DNA of 64,000 bases from Rhodococcus marinonascens NBRC 14363 (GCF_001894885.1 NZ_BCXB01000001.1:310001-374000); one strand, 5' to 3'; counted from the first letter of the stretch, positions 43,375-53,594 are shown. Numbers and translations: made by a program. Notes: generated from the letters alone by a model not told the origin.

Positions 43375-44291
43375 CGATTCCCGTGCAGTCTTGGTCGGCG
43401 CGACTCGAACCCCGACAGGTGGCTGGCGTGTCCGCTCTCCTGGATCGGGCGGCGGCGGCGGACGGTACCGCCCCAGTGTCGGAGCAGGGAGTCCACGCTG
43501 TGTCCAGCTACGGCGGCGAGGGTGGTGTGCGTCACCTGGTATGGACCGATGCCGACCGGATCATCGGATATGCCCAGTTGCAGCCGGGGCACGAGGATCA
43601 TCCCGCCATGGCCGAACTGGTGGTGGACCCCGAGGCACGCGGTCGGGGCATCGGCGGCAGGCTAGTGTCCGAGGCATTGTCCGAGGGAGGGCCGGATGCG
43701 AGAGTCTGGGCGCACGGAAATCTGCCGGCGGCACAGGCGGTAGCGCGGCGACTCGAGCTCACCGGCGCGCGCGAACTGCTGCAGTTGCGACGCCCGCTCG
43801 CCGGTGCTGATCTTCCGGAATGTGTTGTGCCGGAAGGCGTTTCGCTTCGTGTGTACCGAGGGGTCGAGGATGATTCCGAGGTACTGCGCGTCAACGGTGC
43901 CGCATTCGTCTGGCACCCTGAGCAGGGGTCGTGGACCGAGCGTGAAATGGCCGAGCGCCGTGCGGAGGCCTGGTTCGATCCCGCTGGATTGTTCATGGCG
44001 TTTTCCACCGCGGACGAAAACAGGCTCCTCGGGTTCCACTGGACCAAGGTGCACCCGAAGCAGGGCGGCGACCCGGCAATCGGAGAGGTCTATGTCGTGG
44101 CCATCGGCCCCGACGCGCAGGGGCGGGGTCTCGGCCGGTTGCTGACACTCGCCGGATTGCACTATCTCCGTGACCGCGGGCTCGGTGCGGTGCTGCTCTA
44201 TGTGGAAGGCGACAATACTCCCGCACTGCGCACGTACGACCGTCTCGGGTTCGAGAAGTTCCACGTCGATATGGCGTATGCGCGTGCGTGA
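43371..44291 (+). CDS. mshD: mycothiol synthase MshD
   Basis: A 306-aa protein made of two GNAT domains that acetylates desacetylmycothiol, the last step of mycothiol synthesis. Acetyl-CoA motifs are [20 protein letters not shown] in the N-terminal domain and [20 protein letters not shown] in the C-terminal domain. The pair glnR-mshD is conserved in mycobacteria (Rv0818, Rv0819). Mycothiol is the main thiol of this lineage, so the gene also supports the organism assignment. Confidence 0.92.
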   Translation: MTIPVQSWSARLEPRQVAGVSALLDRAAAADGTAPVSEQGVHAVSSYGGEGGVRHLVWTDADRIIGYAQLQPGHEDHPAMAELVVDPEARGRGIGGRLVSEALSEGGPDARVWAHGNLPAAQAVARRLELTGARELLQLRRPLAGADLPECVVPEGVSLRVYRGVEDDSEVLRVNGAAFVWHPEQGSWTEREMAERRAEAWFDPAGLFMAFSTADENRLLGFHWTKVHPKQGGDPAIGEVYVVAIGPDAQGRGLGRLLTLAGLHYLRDRGLGAVLLYVEGDNTPALRTYDRLGFEKFHVDMAYARA

Positions 44292-44371
44292 CGCCGCGCA
44301 CGTCCACTGAGACCTCCTGCAGGCGTCGGCACCAGGCGTTCGTGTCGGAAATGTGGATAGATACTTGCGCT

Positions 44372-44393
44372 GTTCACTTTCCGTTCACCAATC
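44372..44393 (+). promoter_or_regulatory. PHO box upstream of pstS
   Basis: Two 11-bp direct repeats starting GTTCAC: GTTCACTTTCC (44372-44382) and GTTCACCAATC (44383-44393). Such repeats are bound by PhoP/RegX3-type regulators. It lies about 135 bp before the pstS start. Confidence 0.7.
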
Positions 44394-44527
44394 GTGGTCC
44401 AGCTGGTAATCGGCTCCCCCTATTTTTCTTTGTGGGCAACGCCGTGTTGCCCGGTGCAGGAGTGTCTTGTGCCGCGCCCCAAGTCGCCCCCCGTTTTCCG
44501 GGCGTGACGGTATTTCCGGAGGACTAG

Positions 44528-45646
44528 GTGAATTTCAAGCGCAGCGGAACCGTATTCGGTGCAGTGGCCGTGGGGGCACTGACCCTGGCCGCGTGTGGAA
44601 GCGACAACAACGCCACGTTGAGTGGCGTCGACGCCTCCGCGTCGAACGCCACCTGCGAAGGCAAAGCCAACCTCTCTTCTGCTGGTTCCACGGCACAGAA
44701 GAATGCCATGGACCAGTTCGTGTCCACCTACATCGCCGTCTGTCAGGAAAAGGGCAAGCAAGTCAACGTCGCGTACAACCCCAGTGGTTCGGGTGATGGA
44801 CGCACCCAGTTCGTCGCCGGCCAGACCGACTTCGGTGGCTCCGATTCGGCGATCACGGGCGAGCAGGCCGAGCTGGCGACGGCCCGCTGCGTCGGCGGCG
44901 AGGCCTGGAACCTTCCCCTCGTCTTCGGTCCCGTCGCCATGGCGTACAACCTCGACGGGATCGACAACCTGGTGCTCGACGGCGAGGTTGTAGCCGAGAT
45001 CTTCAACGGAACCATCAACACCTGGAACGATCCGGCCATCGCCGCACTCAACGAGGGCGTCACGCTGCCCGACCAGAGCATCACCCCGGTTTTCCGCTCC
45101 GATTCCTCCGGGACCACCGACAACTTCCAGCTGTACCTGGAGGCTGCGTCTAACGGCGCGTGGACCTCCGGTGCGGGTTCCGACTTCACCGGCGGTACCG
45201 GTGAGGGTGCCAGGGGCTCGGCGGGCGTCGCGCAGGCCGTGTCCGCTGATGCCGGCTCGATCACATACGTCGAGAAGTCCTTCGCGGACCAGAATAATCT
45301 GTCGGTCGCGCAGATCGACAACGGCTCCGGCCCTGTCGAATTGACTACCGAGTCCGCGTCGAGGGCCATCGAGGGTGCACAGTACGCGGGTTCGGGCGAG
45401 GGGGATATGGCCCTCGACCTCGACTCGATTTATGGCACCGCCGAGCCCGGCGCATACCCGTTGGTACTGGTGACCTACGAAATCGTGTGTTCGAACGGCT
45501 ACGCGGCCGACACCTCCGCCGCGGTGAAGTCGTTCCTGACGAGTGCCGCGAACGAGGGGCAGAACAATCTCGGCGAGCTGGGTTATATTCCGCTGCCCGA
45601 GACCATGCGGTCGAAGCTGAGTGAGTCAATCAACGCTATCGCCTGA
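44528..45646 (+). CDS. pstS: phosphate ABC transporter substrate-binding lipoprotein PstS
   Basis: A 372-aa phosphate-binding lipoprotein. The lipobox is LTLAACGS, the phosphate-binding stretches are SAGSTAQKNAMDQFVSTYIA, VAYNPSGSGDGRTQFVAGQT and VFRSDSSGTTDNFQLYLEAA. The GTG start follows GGAGGA. It leads the pstSCAB operon, with a PHO box about 135 bp upstream; a hairpin at 45749-45773 lies between it and pstC, so the binding protein may be made in excess. Confidence 0.94.
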   Translation: MNFKRSGTVFGAVAVGALTLAACGSDNNATLSGVDASASNATCEGKANLSSAGSTAQKNAMDQFVSTYIAVCQEKGKQVNVAYNPSGSGDGRTQFVAGQTDFGGSDSAITGEQAELATARCVGGEAWNLPLVFGPVAMAYNLDGIDNLVLDGEVVAEIFNGTINTWNDPAIAALNEGVTLPDQSITPVFRSDSSGTTDNFQLYLEAASNGAWTSGAGSDFTGGTGEGARGSAGVAQAVSADAGSITYVEKSFADQNNLSVAQIDNGSGPVELTTESASRAIEGAQYAGSGEGDMALDLDSIYGTAEPGAYPLVLVTYEIVCSNGYAADTSAAVKSFLTSAANEGQNNLGELGYIPLPETMRSKLSESINAIA

Positions 45647-45748
45647 TCGCCCACCGCTGGCTCGGATCGCCCGGGTCCCAGATACTCTGATGAGGGAGAA
45701 TGCCAGCGCGAATGAGTGACGCGCCCATCGAATCAGTACCGCGCACTT

Positions 45749-45773
45749 CCGGCCCCGCTTCCAGTGGGGCCGG
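45749..45773 (+). terminator. hairpin between pstS and pstC
   Basis: CCGGCCCC (45749-45756), a 9-nt loop, GGGGCCGG (45766-45773). It is well placed to attenuate or stabilise transcripts, giving more PstS than channel protein, as in other binding-protein transporters. Confidence 0.55.
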
Positions 45774-45806
45774 GCTGGGCGGTCCGAACGGCACCCGGAG
45801 GCCGAG

Positions 45807-46790
45807 TTGAGTTCCCCCCAGACACAGACCCAGGCGCCGGGACCGAAGGTCGCGTTGCGTGGCAAGTCGGCCACCCGTCTCGGGGACCGCGTCTTTTCCG
45901 GAGCCGCATCGAGTGCGGCCGTATTCATCTCCTTACTCATCGCCGCGATCGGCGTATTCCTCGTATGGCGCGCAGTCCCCGCGCTGAGCCGGAACCAGGC
46001 GAACTTCCTGACCAGCCGCGAGTGGTTCACATTCGACATCAACGACATGGCGTTCGGCGTCCTGGACCTGTTCCAGGTCACCGTGATGGTCTCGCTGTTC
46101 GCGCTGGTTCTCGCCATGCCTGTCGCGCTCGGTATCGCGATCTTCCTTGCGGCGTACTCGCCGGACTGGCTCAAGCGACCCTTGGCGTACATGATCGACC
46201 TGCTGGCCGCGGTCCCTTCCGTCGTCTATGGGCTGTGGGGTCTGCTCGTGATGGAACCGGTGATTCAGCCACTCGCCGTCTGGCTCAACGAGAATCTCGG
46301 CTGGTTCCCTCTGTTCGCGACAGGCACCAGTTCGATTACCGGTGGCGGCACCATCTTCACCGCTGGCATCGTGCTCGCGGTGATGATCCTTCCCATCATC
46401 ACCGCGGTGACCCGTGAGGTGTTCGTACAGACGCCTAGATCTCACATCGAGGCTGCGCTCGCCCTGGGCGCCACCCGGTGGGAGGTGGTGCGCACCACGA
46501 TCATTCCGTTCGGCAAGTCCGCTTACGTCAGCGGTTCGATGCTCGGCCTGGGCCGCGCTCTCGGGGAGACGATGGCGCTCTACCTGATCCTGCGAACCAC
46601 TTCACAGGCCTTCGGATGGTCGTTGTTCGACGGCGGCGCCACCATCGCATCCAAGATCGCCCTTGGCTACGCGGAGTTCAACAACGACATCCAGGCGGGT
46701 GCCTACATCGCGGCCGGCCTGGTGCTCTTCGTGCTCACGTTCGTCGTGAACGCCGCTGCGCGTGCCGCGATCGCGGGAAAGAGGAACTGA
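45807..46790 (+). CDS. pstC: phosphate ABC transporter permease PstC
   Basis: A 327-aa membrane permease. The EAA-loop region reads EAALALGATRWEVVRTTIIP, with further segments AYMIDLLAAVPSVVYGLWGL and GLGRALGETMALYLILRTTS. The TTG at 45807 is chosen because GGAGG precedes it; no ATG or GTG fits better. It ends 3 nt before pstA. Confidence 0.93.
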   Translation: MSSPQTQTQAPGPKVALRGKSATRLGDRVFSGAASSAAVFISLLIAAIGVFLVWRAVPALSRNQANFLTSREWFTFDINDMAFGVLDLFQVTVMVSLFALVLAMPVALGIAIFLAAYSPDWLKRPLAYMIDLLAAVPSVVYGLWGLLVMEPVIQPLAVWLNENLGWFPLFATGTSSITGGGTIFTAGIVLAVMILPIITAVTREVFVQTPRSHIEAALALGATRWEVVRTTIIPFGKSAYVSGSMLGLGRALGETMALYLILRTTSQAFGWSLFDGGATIASKIALGYAEFNNDIQAGAYIAAGLVLFVLTFVVNAAARAAIAGKRN

Positions 46791-46793
46791 CCG

Positions 46794-47702
46794 ATGACCG
46801 CAACACTCGACACGCCGGTCAAGACGCCAACCTTCCGAGGGGTCGGTACCCGCCGGCGAATCACCGATCTCGTGGCCACCGTCATGGTTACCCTGGCGGT
46901 GCTCGTGGCGCTGGTCCCGCTCCTGTGGGTGCTACTTACCGCGATAACGAAGGGCCTCCCCGCACTGACGTCCGCCACGTGGTTCACCAACTCGCTCAGC
47001 GGGTTGTCGGCTTCGGCGCCGGGTGGTGGTATCTACCACGCACTGGTGGGCACGATCATGCAAGGACTCGTGGCCTCGGTGATGTCTATCCCGCTCGGGC
47101 TCTTCGTCGCGATCTATCTCGTCGAGTACGCCGATCGGAAGTCGCCCCTGGCCAGGCTGACCACCTTCATGGTCGATATCCTCAGTGGTGTCCCGTCCAT
47201 TGTCGCCGCCCTGTTCATCTACGCGCTGTGGATCACGACGTTCGGCTTCCCCAAGTCGGGATTCGCGGTGTCGCTCGCGCTGGTCCTGCTGATGGTTCCG
47301 GTCGTAGTCCGCAGCACGGAGGAGATGCTCCGCATCGTTCCGCAAGATCTGCGCGAAGCGTCGTACGCCCTGGGAGTTCCGAAGTGGAAGACGGTTGTCA
47401 AGATCGTGCTTCCCACCGCACTTCCCGGAATCATCACCGGTATCATGTTGGCGCTCGCCCGAGTGATGGGTGAGGCCGCCCCGCTCCTGATCCTCGTGGG
47501 ATATGCGCCGTTCATCAACTTCGACCTCTTCAACGGCGAGATGGGCACGCTGCCCGGGGTCATGGTGGCCGAGATGAGCAATCCCACTGAGGCGGGTACC
47601 AACCGAATCTGGGGTGCGGCGCTGACATTGATCCTCCTCATCGCATTGCTCAATGTGGTGGCCAAGGTTGTCGGCCACTTCTCGCAGATACGTACCAAGT
47701 GA
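46794..47702 (+). CDS. pstA: phosphate ABC transporter permease PstA
   Basis: A 302-aa second permease of the phosphate transporter: VVPLLWVLLTAITKG-type N terminus, LTTFMVDILSGVPSIVAALF, and the EAA loop EASYALGVPKWKTVVKIVLP. It begins 3 nt after pstC, so the two channel subunits are coupled. Six membrane helices can be counted. Confidence 0.93.
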   Translation: MTATLDTPVKTPTFRGVGTRRRITDLVATVMVTLAVLVALVPLLWVLLTAITKGLPALTSATWFTNSLSGLSASAPGGGIYHALVGTIMQGLVASVMSIPLGLFVAIYLVEYADRKSPLARLTTFMVDILSGVPSIVAALFIYALWITTFGFPKSGFAVSLALVLLMVPVVVRSTEEMLRIVPQDLREASYALGVPKWKTVVKIVLPTALPGIITGIMLALARVMGEAAPLLILVGYAPFINFDLFNGEMGTLPGVMVAEMSNPTEAGTNRIWGAALTLILLIALLNVVAKVVGHFSQIRTK

Positions 47703-47745
47703 CACATACACTCGACATTGATCACCAATCAGTAGGGAGCCGGTA

Positions 47746-48522
47746 ATGGCCAAGCGTCTGGATCTCAAGGACGTCAACATCTATTACGGCAAGTTTCAGG
47801 CCGTCGCAGATGTTCGGCTGTCCGTTCCCCCGCGGAATGTGACCGCCTTCATCGGCCCCTCCGGTTGCGGCAAGTCGAGCGTCCTGCGCTCGCTGAACCG
47901 GATGCACGAGGTGACTCCCGGTGCGCGCGTGGAGGGTTCGATCCTGCTCGACGGTGAGGACATTTATGGCTCCGGCATCGACCCGGTCGGTGTCCGCAAG
48001 ACGATCGGCATGGTGTTCCAGCGGCCCAACCCGTTCCCCACGATGTCCATCAAGGACAACGTGGTCGCTGGACTCAAACTGCAGGGTGAGCGCAACAAGA
48101 AGCGACTCGAAGAGGTGGCGGAACAGTCGTTGCGCGGGGCCAACCTGTGGAACGAAGTCAAGGACCGTCTAGACAAGCCGGGTGGGGGGCTCTCCGGTGG
48201 GCAGCAGCAGCGTCTGTGCATCGCCCGTGCCATCGCTGTGTCACCCGACGTGCTGCTGATGGACGAGCCTTGTTCGGCTCTCGACCCTATCTCGACCCTT
48301 GCGATCGAAGACCTCATAACGGAGTTGAAGAAGGACTTCACCATCGTGATCGTCACTCACAACATGCAACAGGCAGCACGGGTGAGTGACCAGACCGCGT
48401 TCTTCAATCTGAATGCGACGGGCGAGCCGGGACGTCTCGTGGAGATCGACGATACACAGAAGGTTTTCTCCAATCCGACACAGAAGGCCACCGAAGACTA
48501 CATTTCGGGCCGGTTCGGATAG
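47746..48522 (+). CDS. pstB: phosphate ABC transporter ATP-binding protein PstB
   Basis: A 258-aa ATPase that powers phosphate import. Walker [21 protein letters not shown], signature [20 protein letters not shown], Walker [21 protein letters not shown]. The orthologue in M. tuberculosis is phoT (Rv0820). A hairpin at 48530-48577 ends the operon on one side and the convergent phoU on the other. Confidence 0.95.
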   Translation: MAKRLDLKDVNIYYGKFQAVADVRLSVPPRNVTAFIGPSGCGKSSVLRSLNRMHEVTPGARVEGSILLDGEDIYGSGIDPVGVRKTIGMVFQRPNPFPTMSIKDNVVAGLKLQGERNKKRLEEVAEQSLRGANLWNEVKDRLDKPGGGLSGGQQQRLCIARAIAVSPDVLLMDEPCSALDPISTLAIEDLITELKKDFTIVIVTHNMQQAARVSDQTAFFNLNATGEPGRLVEIDDTQKVFSNPTQKATEDYISGRFG

Positions 48523-48529
48523 AGCAGTT

Positions 48530-48577
48530 GCAGAAAAGTGCCCAGACCGGACCCCTTCGGTCGGGGCGCTTTTCTGC
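48530..48577. terminator. hairpin between pstB and phoU
   Basis: GCAGAAAAG (48530-48538) pairs with CTTTTCTGC (48569-48577), with inner pairing around GACCGGACC. It can end both convergent genes. Confidence 0.8.
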
Positions 48578-48592
48578 ATATGAGTGGAGTTC

Positions 48593-49291
48593 TTACGATT
48601 CCGGGTACGCAGTGAGGCTGTCGGCATCCACTGCGGGGGTCTCCGGCTCGTCGGGCAGTTTGCCGGTGACGAGGAAGATTACCCGACGTCCCACCTCGAC
48701 TGCATGGTCGGCGAAGCGCTCGTAGAAGCGGCCCAGAAGCGTGACATCGACGGCGGCGGCCACGCCGTGGCTCCATTCGCGGTCCATCAGCACTGTGAAC
48801 AGGTGCCGGTGGAGGTCGTCCATCGCTTCGTCCTCCTCGCGAAGGCGCGCGGCCCGTTCGGGGTCACGAGTCTCGAGAACCTCGCGGGCAGCGGCACCGA
48901 TGGACACGGCGATCTTCCCCATCTCGGCGAAATATCCGTTGACCTCTTCGGGAAGCACATGGTTGGGGTGCCGACGGCGCGCGATCTTCGCGACATGGAG
49001 AGCCAGCGCCCCCATACGGTCGATGTCGGCGACGATCTGGATCCCACTGACGACGGAGCGGAGATCACGGGCAACCGGTGCCTGTAGGGCGAGGAGGGCG
49101 AAGGCCCGCTCCTCGCAGATGGTGCTGAGCTCGGTGACTTTGTCGTGCTCGCCGATCACCTGCTCGGCGAGGGAGAGATCGGCTTGGAGTAGCGACTGGG
49201 TGGCTCGCTCCATGGCGACCCCCACAACCGCCGCCATCTCACCGAGCAGGTCGGCGAGCTCGGTCATCTGTTCGTTGTAAGCCACACGCAT
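48593..49291 (-). CDS. phoU: phosphate signalling regulator PhoU
   Basis: A 232-aa all-helical protein with two PhoU repeats: [60 protein letters not shown], then [20 protein letters not shown] and [20 protein letters not shown]. PhoU proteins dampen the phosphate two-component system when phosphate is high. It is the orthologue of PhoY2 (Rv0821c). TAGGGT ends 8 nt before the ATG (minus strand), suggesting a leaderless message. Confidence 0.93.
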   Translation of the reverse strand: MRVAYNEQMTELADLLGEMAAVVGVAMERATQSLLQADLSLAEQVIGEHDKVTELSTICEERAFALLALQAPVARDLRSVVSGIQIVADIDRMGALALHVAKIARRRHPNHVLPEEVNGYFAEMGKIAVSIGAAAREVLETRDPERAARLREEDEAMDDLHRHLFTVLMDREWSHGVAAAVDVTLLGRFYERFADHAVEVGRRVIFLVTGKLPDEPETPAVDADSLTAYPES

Positions 49292-49385
49292 GAAATGACA
49301 CCCTACGGCGGATGGGAAGCCAAGTCATTATTTACGGTAGACGGCACGGTGAACTCGGGGTGAATGAATTCCCTGATGGGCGCTC

Positions 49386-51404
49386 TCAATAGCAGGACAC
49401 GTCGCCCGCGTTCACGACTGCGAGATCGGTCGGGATTTCCACGTCCTCCGGTTCGCCGACACGAACGTCCGACACGCTGACCGGAGTGTCGGACGCGAGC
49501 GGTGTCTGCACGGTTCCGGAGAAGTTCGAACCGAGTACGACCTCGACGACTGTGCCGAGTCCCTTGGCCGACTCGAGGACCGCGCCAGGGAACGACGACG
49601 CAACGGTGGCCGCCTCGTCGTCGTTCGCGGGCGAGAACCGGACAACGGTGTCGTCGGTGGTACCCGCCGCGTAGTTGCCGACATCGTAGATCTCGAAGCC
49701 CTCGGCTGCCAGCGAGGCCGCGACTGTCGCCGCCAGCCCCGATTCACCTGACGCGTTCGAGACCTGCACATTCACGCTGGAAGGGTCGACGGTCTGCACG
49801 GATTGTGGCTGCGGTTCGGGTACGGACTGGGGGAGGGGTTCCGCGCGCTTCTCGCCGGGCAGGTCGTCGTCGTCGATGATGGCGCGGAAGATCGACTTGA
49901 TGTCGTCGGTGCGGGGAATCTCGTTTCCCCACTCGTTGGTGCCCGCGGTGGGCACCGTCAGGAAAGTGACTGCGTCCGCGTCGACATTCTGCAGTGAGCG
50001 TCCCAGCGTGACCAGCGACTCGGTGTCGATGTTCTCGACGAAGGTTTCGCTGGTGAACGCATTGATCAGCCCGTTGAGTTTTGCGGGATTGAGCAACACC
50101 TCACTCGACAGTGCACCTCGGAGCAGTGAGGACAGAAATTTCTGCTGACGATTGATCCGTCCGTAGTCGCCGTTGCCTTCCGATTCCACGTGTCGGGCAC
50201 GAACGAAGTTCAGCGCAGTATTTCCGTCCAGTACATGCGTGCCCGCTTCCGGCAGCACGGTGCCGAGTATTCCGTCTTCGAGCGGTTGCGGGGTGCACAC
50301 CTGCACGCCGCCGATCTCGTCGACCATCGTCTCGAAGCCGGCGAAGTCCATGCCCACGAAGTGTCCAATTTTCAGTCCGGACATCTTCTGAATCACCTTG
50401 ACCAGGCATTTCGGTCCACCGAGCGCGTAGGTGGCGTTCAGTTTGTCGCCGTAGGCGGCGGGGTATTTCTCATCCACATATGTGCCGGCGTCGTTGTCCC
50501 AGCCTTGGCAGGCCGGGCGCTCGACATCGAGGTCGCGGGGGAACGACACCGTGACCACCCTGCTGCGGTCGGCGGGGATGTTGACAAGCATTACCACATC
50601 AGCCCGCGCGCCCTCGGCGTCCTCGACTGTTCCGGCGCCGACCGCGCCGCTTGCGCCTGCCCGGGTGTCGGTGCCGACGATCAGATACGTCTCGTCGCCC
50701 ATCTGCCCGAGCGCGTCGACGATGTCCGTCGACTCCGTGTCGAGGGCCGCGATCTGGCCGAATTTGCCCATGGTGGAGTGGAGGTAACCCCAGACGGTGC
50801 CGGTTCCGACGAGCGCGCCCACTGCCACCATCGCAACGGCGGCGCGACCGGCCGTGCGGAGGCGTTTACGCCGTCGGGACCTGTTCAATGCCAGGCGCGT
50901 GACCCCGGGATTGCCAACCGCCCTGGGTGCGGACATGTTTCCGGGCATTGGCGACTGCTGCTTATCAACGGCGGGAATGATCTCGGTCTTGTCCGGATCG
51001 TCCGGCCTGTGCGAATCGTCTCCGGAGACCTTCTTCACCAGGTTTGCGACGGAGACTGCAGTGGGTCCACCCGCGGCACGGCGGGCATTTCGGCCGCTGT
51101 CCTGGTTGGCGGACGCGGTGGGTTCTACCTGCGAGGGAGGCCCGGTTGGGACAGGATGTTCGGGAGGTGGCTGTCGCGGTGGAACCGGGCCCTGCCGACC
51201 CGGGCGGGCTTCTCGATAGCTTCGGTCCGCGAGTGGGCGCTCCCAGGGGGCGCGGGATCCGGGAGTGGGTGGTTCCGAACTGTGATCATCACCCACCGAT
51301 TCAACCTGACCCTTCTTGCTTACTCGAGCATCCGTCGGCCCCGACAGATTCCAGTAATGATACTTATTGATGTTCGAGGCTTCATCGATGACGCGATGTG
51401 ACAC
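49386..51404 (-). CDS. LytR-CpsA-Psr (LCP) family cell-wall ligase
   Basis: A 672-aa protein with a long disordered Pro-rich N terminus of about 180 aa, one membrane helix (AGRAAVAMVAVGALVGTGTV), then the LCP domain (VSFPRDLDVERPACQGWDND, KLNATYALGGPKCLVKVIQK, NTALNFVRARHVESEGNGDY) and a C-terminal LytR_C domain. LCP proteins attach arabinogalactan or teichoic-type polymers to peptidoglycan. The orthologue is Rv0822c. The N terminus is unsure because several upstream codons could serve; 51404 leaves 12 bp to the dus gene. Confidence 0.87.
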   Translation of the reverse strand: MSHRVIDEASNINKYHYWNLSGPTDARVSKKGQVESVGDDHSSEPPTPGSRAPWERPLADRSYREARPGRQGPVPPRQPPPEHPVPTGPPSQVEPTASANQDSGRNARRAAGGPTAVSVANLVKKVSGDDSHRPDDPDKTEIIPAVDKQQSPMPGNMSAPRAVGNPGVTRLALNRSRRRKRLRTAGRAAVAMVAVGALVGTGTVWGYLHSTMGKFGQIAALDTESTDIVDALGQMGDETYLIVGTDTRAGASGAVGAGTVEDAEGARADVVMLVNIPADRSRVVTVSFPRDLDVERPACQGWDNDAGTYVDEKYPAAYGDKLNATYALGGPKCLVKVIQKMSGLKIGHFVGMDFAGFETMVDEIGGVQVCTPQPLEDGILGTVLPEAGTHVLDGNTALNFVRARHVESEGNGDYGRINRQQKFLSSLLRGALSSEVLLNPAKLNGLINAFTSETFVENIDTESLVTLGRSLQNVDADAVTFLTVPTAGTNEWGNEIPRTDDIKSIFRAIIDDDDLPGEKRAEPLPQSVPEPQPQSVQTVDPSSVNVQVSNASGESGLAATVAASLAAEGFEIYDVGNYAAGTTDDTVVRFSPANDDEAATVASSFPGAVLESAKGLGTVVEVVLGSNFSGTVQTPLASDTPVSVSDVRVGEPEDVEIPTDLAVVNAGDVSCY

Positions 51405-51416
51405 TCGTTCGACCGG

Positions 51417-52565
51417 CTAGCCCCCTGAATGCGGCATGTCGGCGCCGGCGGGAACCAGGCAGTCCTCGGGGTCGTCGAGCCAACCCTCAGGAAGCGCGAC
51501 TGTGCCGGGTGATCCCTGACGTCCGCGCGGCCCCTCAGCGTCCCTGGGAAACGGGATGGTTGGGTCGAGCTGGACGAGGAGAGCGTCGAGCTCGGTGAGA
51601 GTGCTTACCATGGCCATCGCGACTCGCAGTTCGGACCCGACGGGGAAGCCCCGCAAATACCAGGACACGTGCTTGCGCAGTTCACGGAGGCCCTTGTCCT
51701 CACCGTGGTGGGCGGCGAGAAGTTCAGCGTGACGGCGGACGATGGCGGCAACCTCTCCGAGGGTGGGAGGAATGGGTGGCGGGTTACCGTTCAGTGCGGC
51801 GCTCAATTCGGCGAACAGCCACGGTCGGCCGAGGCAGCCGCGGCCGACAACGACACCGTCACAGCCGGTCTGCGTCATCATCCGGGCCGCATCCTCGGCG
51901 GCGAAGATGTCGCCGTTTCCGAGTACCGGTACGTCCGTGACGTGCTCCTTGAGGCGGGCGATCTCGTTCCAGTCGGCGGTACCGGAATACCGCTGAGCTG
52001 CGGTTCGTGCATGCAGTGCGATCGCCGCCGCGCCCTCGTCGGCGGCGATCCGCCCGGTATCGAGATGGGTGTGGTGCTCCGCGTCGATTCCGACACGGAA
52101 CTTCACGGTTACCGGGATGTCGGTGCCCTCGGTGGCCTTCACAGCAGCGGCGACGATCCGAGCGAACAGTGCACGCTTGTACGGCAGCGCCGCACCGCCA
52201 CCCTTCCGCGTCACCTTGGGGACCGGGCAGCCGAAGTTCATGTCGATGTGATCGGCCATGTTCTCATCCACGATCATCTTGGCAGCGGCGTACGTGGTGT
52301 CCGGATCGACGGTGTACAACTGCAGGGACCGCGGGGTCTCGGTCGGGCCGAACGTGGTCATGTGCAGGGTCGCGGGCTGACGCTCGACAAGCGCGCGTGC
52401 AGTCACCATCTCGCAGACATACAGGCCGGACGTGCTGCCCGCGCGCTCCGTCTCGAGCTCACGACACAGCGTGCGGAACGCGACATTGGTGATGCCGGCC
52501 ATGGGGGCCAGAACCACGGGGCTGCGCAGCTCGAGTGATCCGATACGAAGCGATGACATTGACAA
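51417..52565 (-). CDS. dus: tRNA-dihydrouridine synthase
   Basis: A 382-aa FMN-dependent enzyme that reduces uridine in tRNA. Motifs are VVLAPMAGITNVAFRTLCRE, IDMNFGCPVPKVTRKGGGAA (catalytic Cys), VTVKFRVGIDAEHHTH and DGVVVGRGCLGRPWLFAELS. The orthologue is Rv0823c. The C-terminal tail after about residue 330 is longer than in E. coli DusB. Confidence 0.92.
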   Translation of the reverse strand: MSMSSLRIGSLELRSPVVLAPMAGITNVAFRTLCRELETERAGSTSGLYVCEMVTARALVERQPATLHMTTFGPTETPRSLQLYTVDPDTTYAAAKMIVDENMADHIDMNFGCPVPKVTRKGGGAALPYKRALFARIVAAAVKATEGTDIPVTVKFRVGIDAEHHTHLDTGRIAADEGAAAIALHARTAAQRYSGTADWNEIARLKEHVTDVPVLGNGDIFAAEDAARMMTQTGCDGVVVGRGCLGRPWLFAELSAALNGNPPPIPPTLGEVAAIVRRHAELLAAHHGEDKGLRELRKHVSWYLRGFPVGSELRVAMAMVSTLTELDALLVQLDPTIPFPRDAEGPRGRQGSPGTVALPEGWLDDPEDCLVPAGADMPHSGG

Positions 52566-52637
52566 CCTCTGGGAAAGTGCAGGAACAAAATGCGCCCGGC
52601 ACCGAATCCGGTACCGGGCACAGGATAACTGTTTACG

Positions 52638-53594
52638 CTACGAAACCCGCTGCTCGCGCTTCTTGGCCTCACGGGCGAGCATGCGGTCGCGCTGCTCCTC
52701 GAACTTGGTGGCTTGGGCATCGAGGTTCTCCAAAAACTTGCCCAGGCCCTCGCGGATCTCTTCTCCGCGGGCGGTGAAATCGTTCCGCTCGAAGACGTTC
52801 CACTTGCGGACGACGGGCATGACAACCTCCTCGAGGTGCTGGCGGAGGTCGTAGATGCCGTGCTTGGCCATCAGCACCCCGTTGCGCCGGAAGTTTGGCA
52901 TGCCTGCGCCGGGCATCTGGAAGTTCTGGACGACATGGTCGATGGCTTCGAGTACTTGATCGGGCGCGAGGTCGAGAGCCGCACCGCACATATTGCGGTA
53001 AAAGATCATGTGCAGGTTCTCGTCGGCCGCGATGCGCTGGAGCATCTTGTCCGCGATCGGCTCGTTGCACGCCTTACCAGTGTTTCGGTGGCTGACACGG
53101 GTGGCCAGCTCCTGAAAGGTCACGTAAGCGACGGAGTGGAGGAAGCCCGCCTCCACTCCGGAAGGGGAGGAGAAGCCGTTGGTCATGTGCTCCATACGGA
53201 ACTGCTCGAGCTGGACGGGGTCGACGGCACGGGTCACGACAAGGTAGTCGCGCATCACGATGCCGTGACGGTTCTCCTCAGCGGTCCAGCGACCGACCCA
53301 CGTGCCCCAGGCGCCGTCCTGCGAGAAATTCTCGGCGATCTCACGGTGGTAGGAGGGCAGGTTGTCCTCGGTGAGGAGGTTGGTGATCATCGCAGCCTTG
53401 GCGACCTCGTCGAGCCGGGACTGCGCGGGATCCCAGTCGATGCCGCCCAACTCGGCGAAGTTGCGTCCTTCGTCCCACGGGACGTAGTCGTGGGGGTGCC
53501 ATTCCTTGGCCATGGAGAGGTGGCGGTTGACGTTCTCTTCCGCAACCGGCAACAGCTCCTGGAGCAGTTCGAGTTGGGTCAGATCCCTCGCCAT
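52638..53594 (-). CDS. acyl-ACP desaturase DesA-like
   Basis: A 318-aa soluble diiron desaturase. The first helix pair carries the ligand motif RWTAEENRHGIVMRDYLVVT (EENRHG) and the second IAADENLHMIFYRNMCGAAL (DENLH), with the earlier Glu in VAEENVNRHLSMAKEW. It matches DesA1 of M. tuberculosis (Rv0824c), involved in mycolic-acid precursor unsaturation. The ATG at 53594 has GGAGG 8 nt upstream; an in-frame ATG at 53609 is less likely. Confidence 0.9.
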   Translation of the reverse strand: MARDLTQLELLQELLPVAEENVNRHLSMAKEWHPHDYVPWDEGRNFAELGGIDWDPAQSRLDEVAKAAMITNLLTEDNLPSYHREIAENFSQDGAWGTWVGRWTAEENRHGIVMRDYLVVTRAVDPVQLEQFRMEHMTNGFSSPSGVEAGFLHSVAYVTFQELATRVSHRNTGKACNEPIADKMLQRIAADENLHMIFYRNMCGAALDLAPDQVLEAIDHVVQNFQMPGAGMPNFRRNGVLMAKHGIYDLRQHLEEVVMPVVRKWNVFERNDFTARGEEIREGLGKFLENLDAQATKFEEQRDRMLAREAKKREQRVS

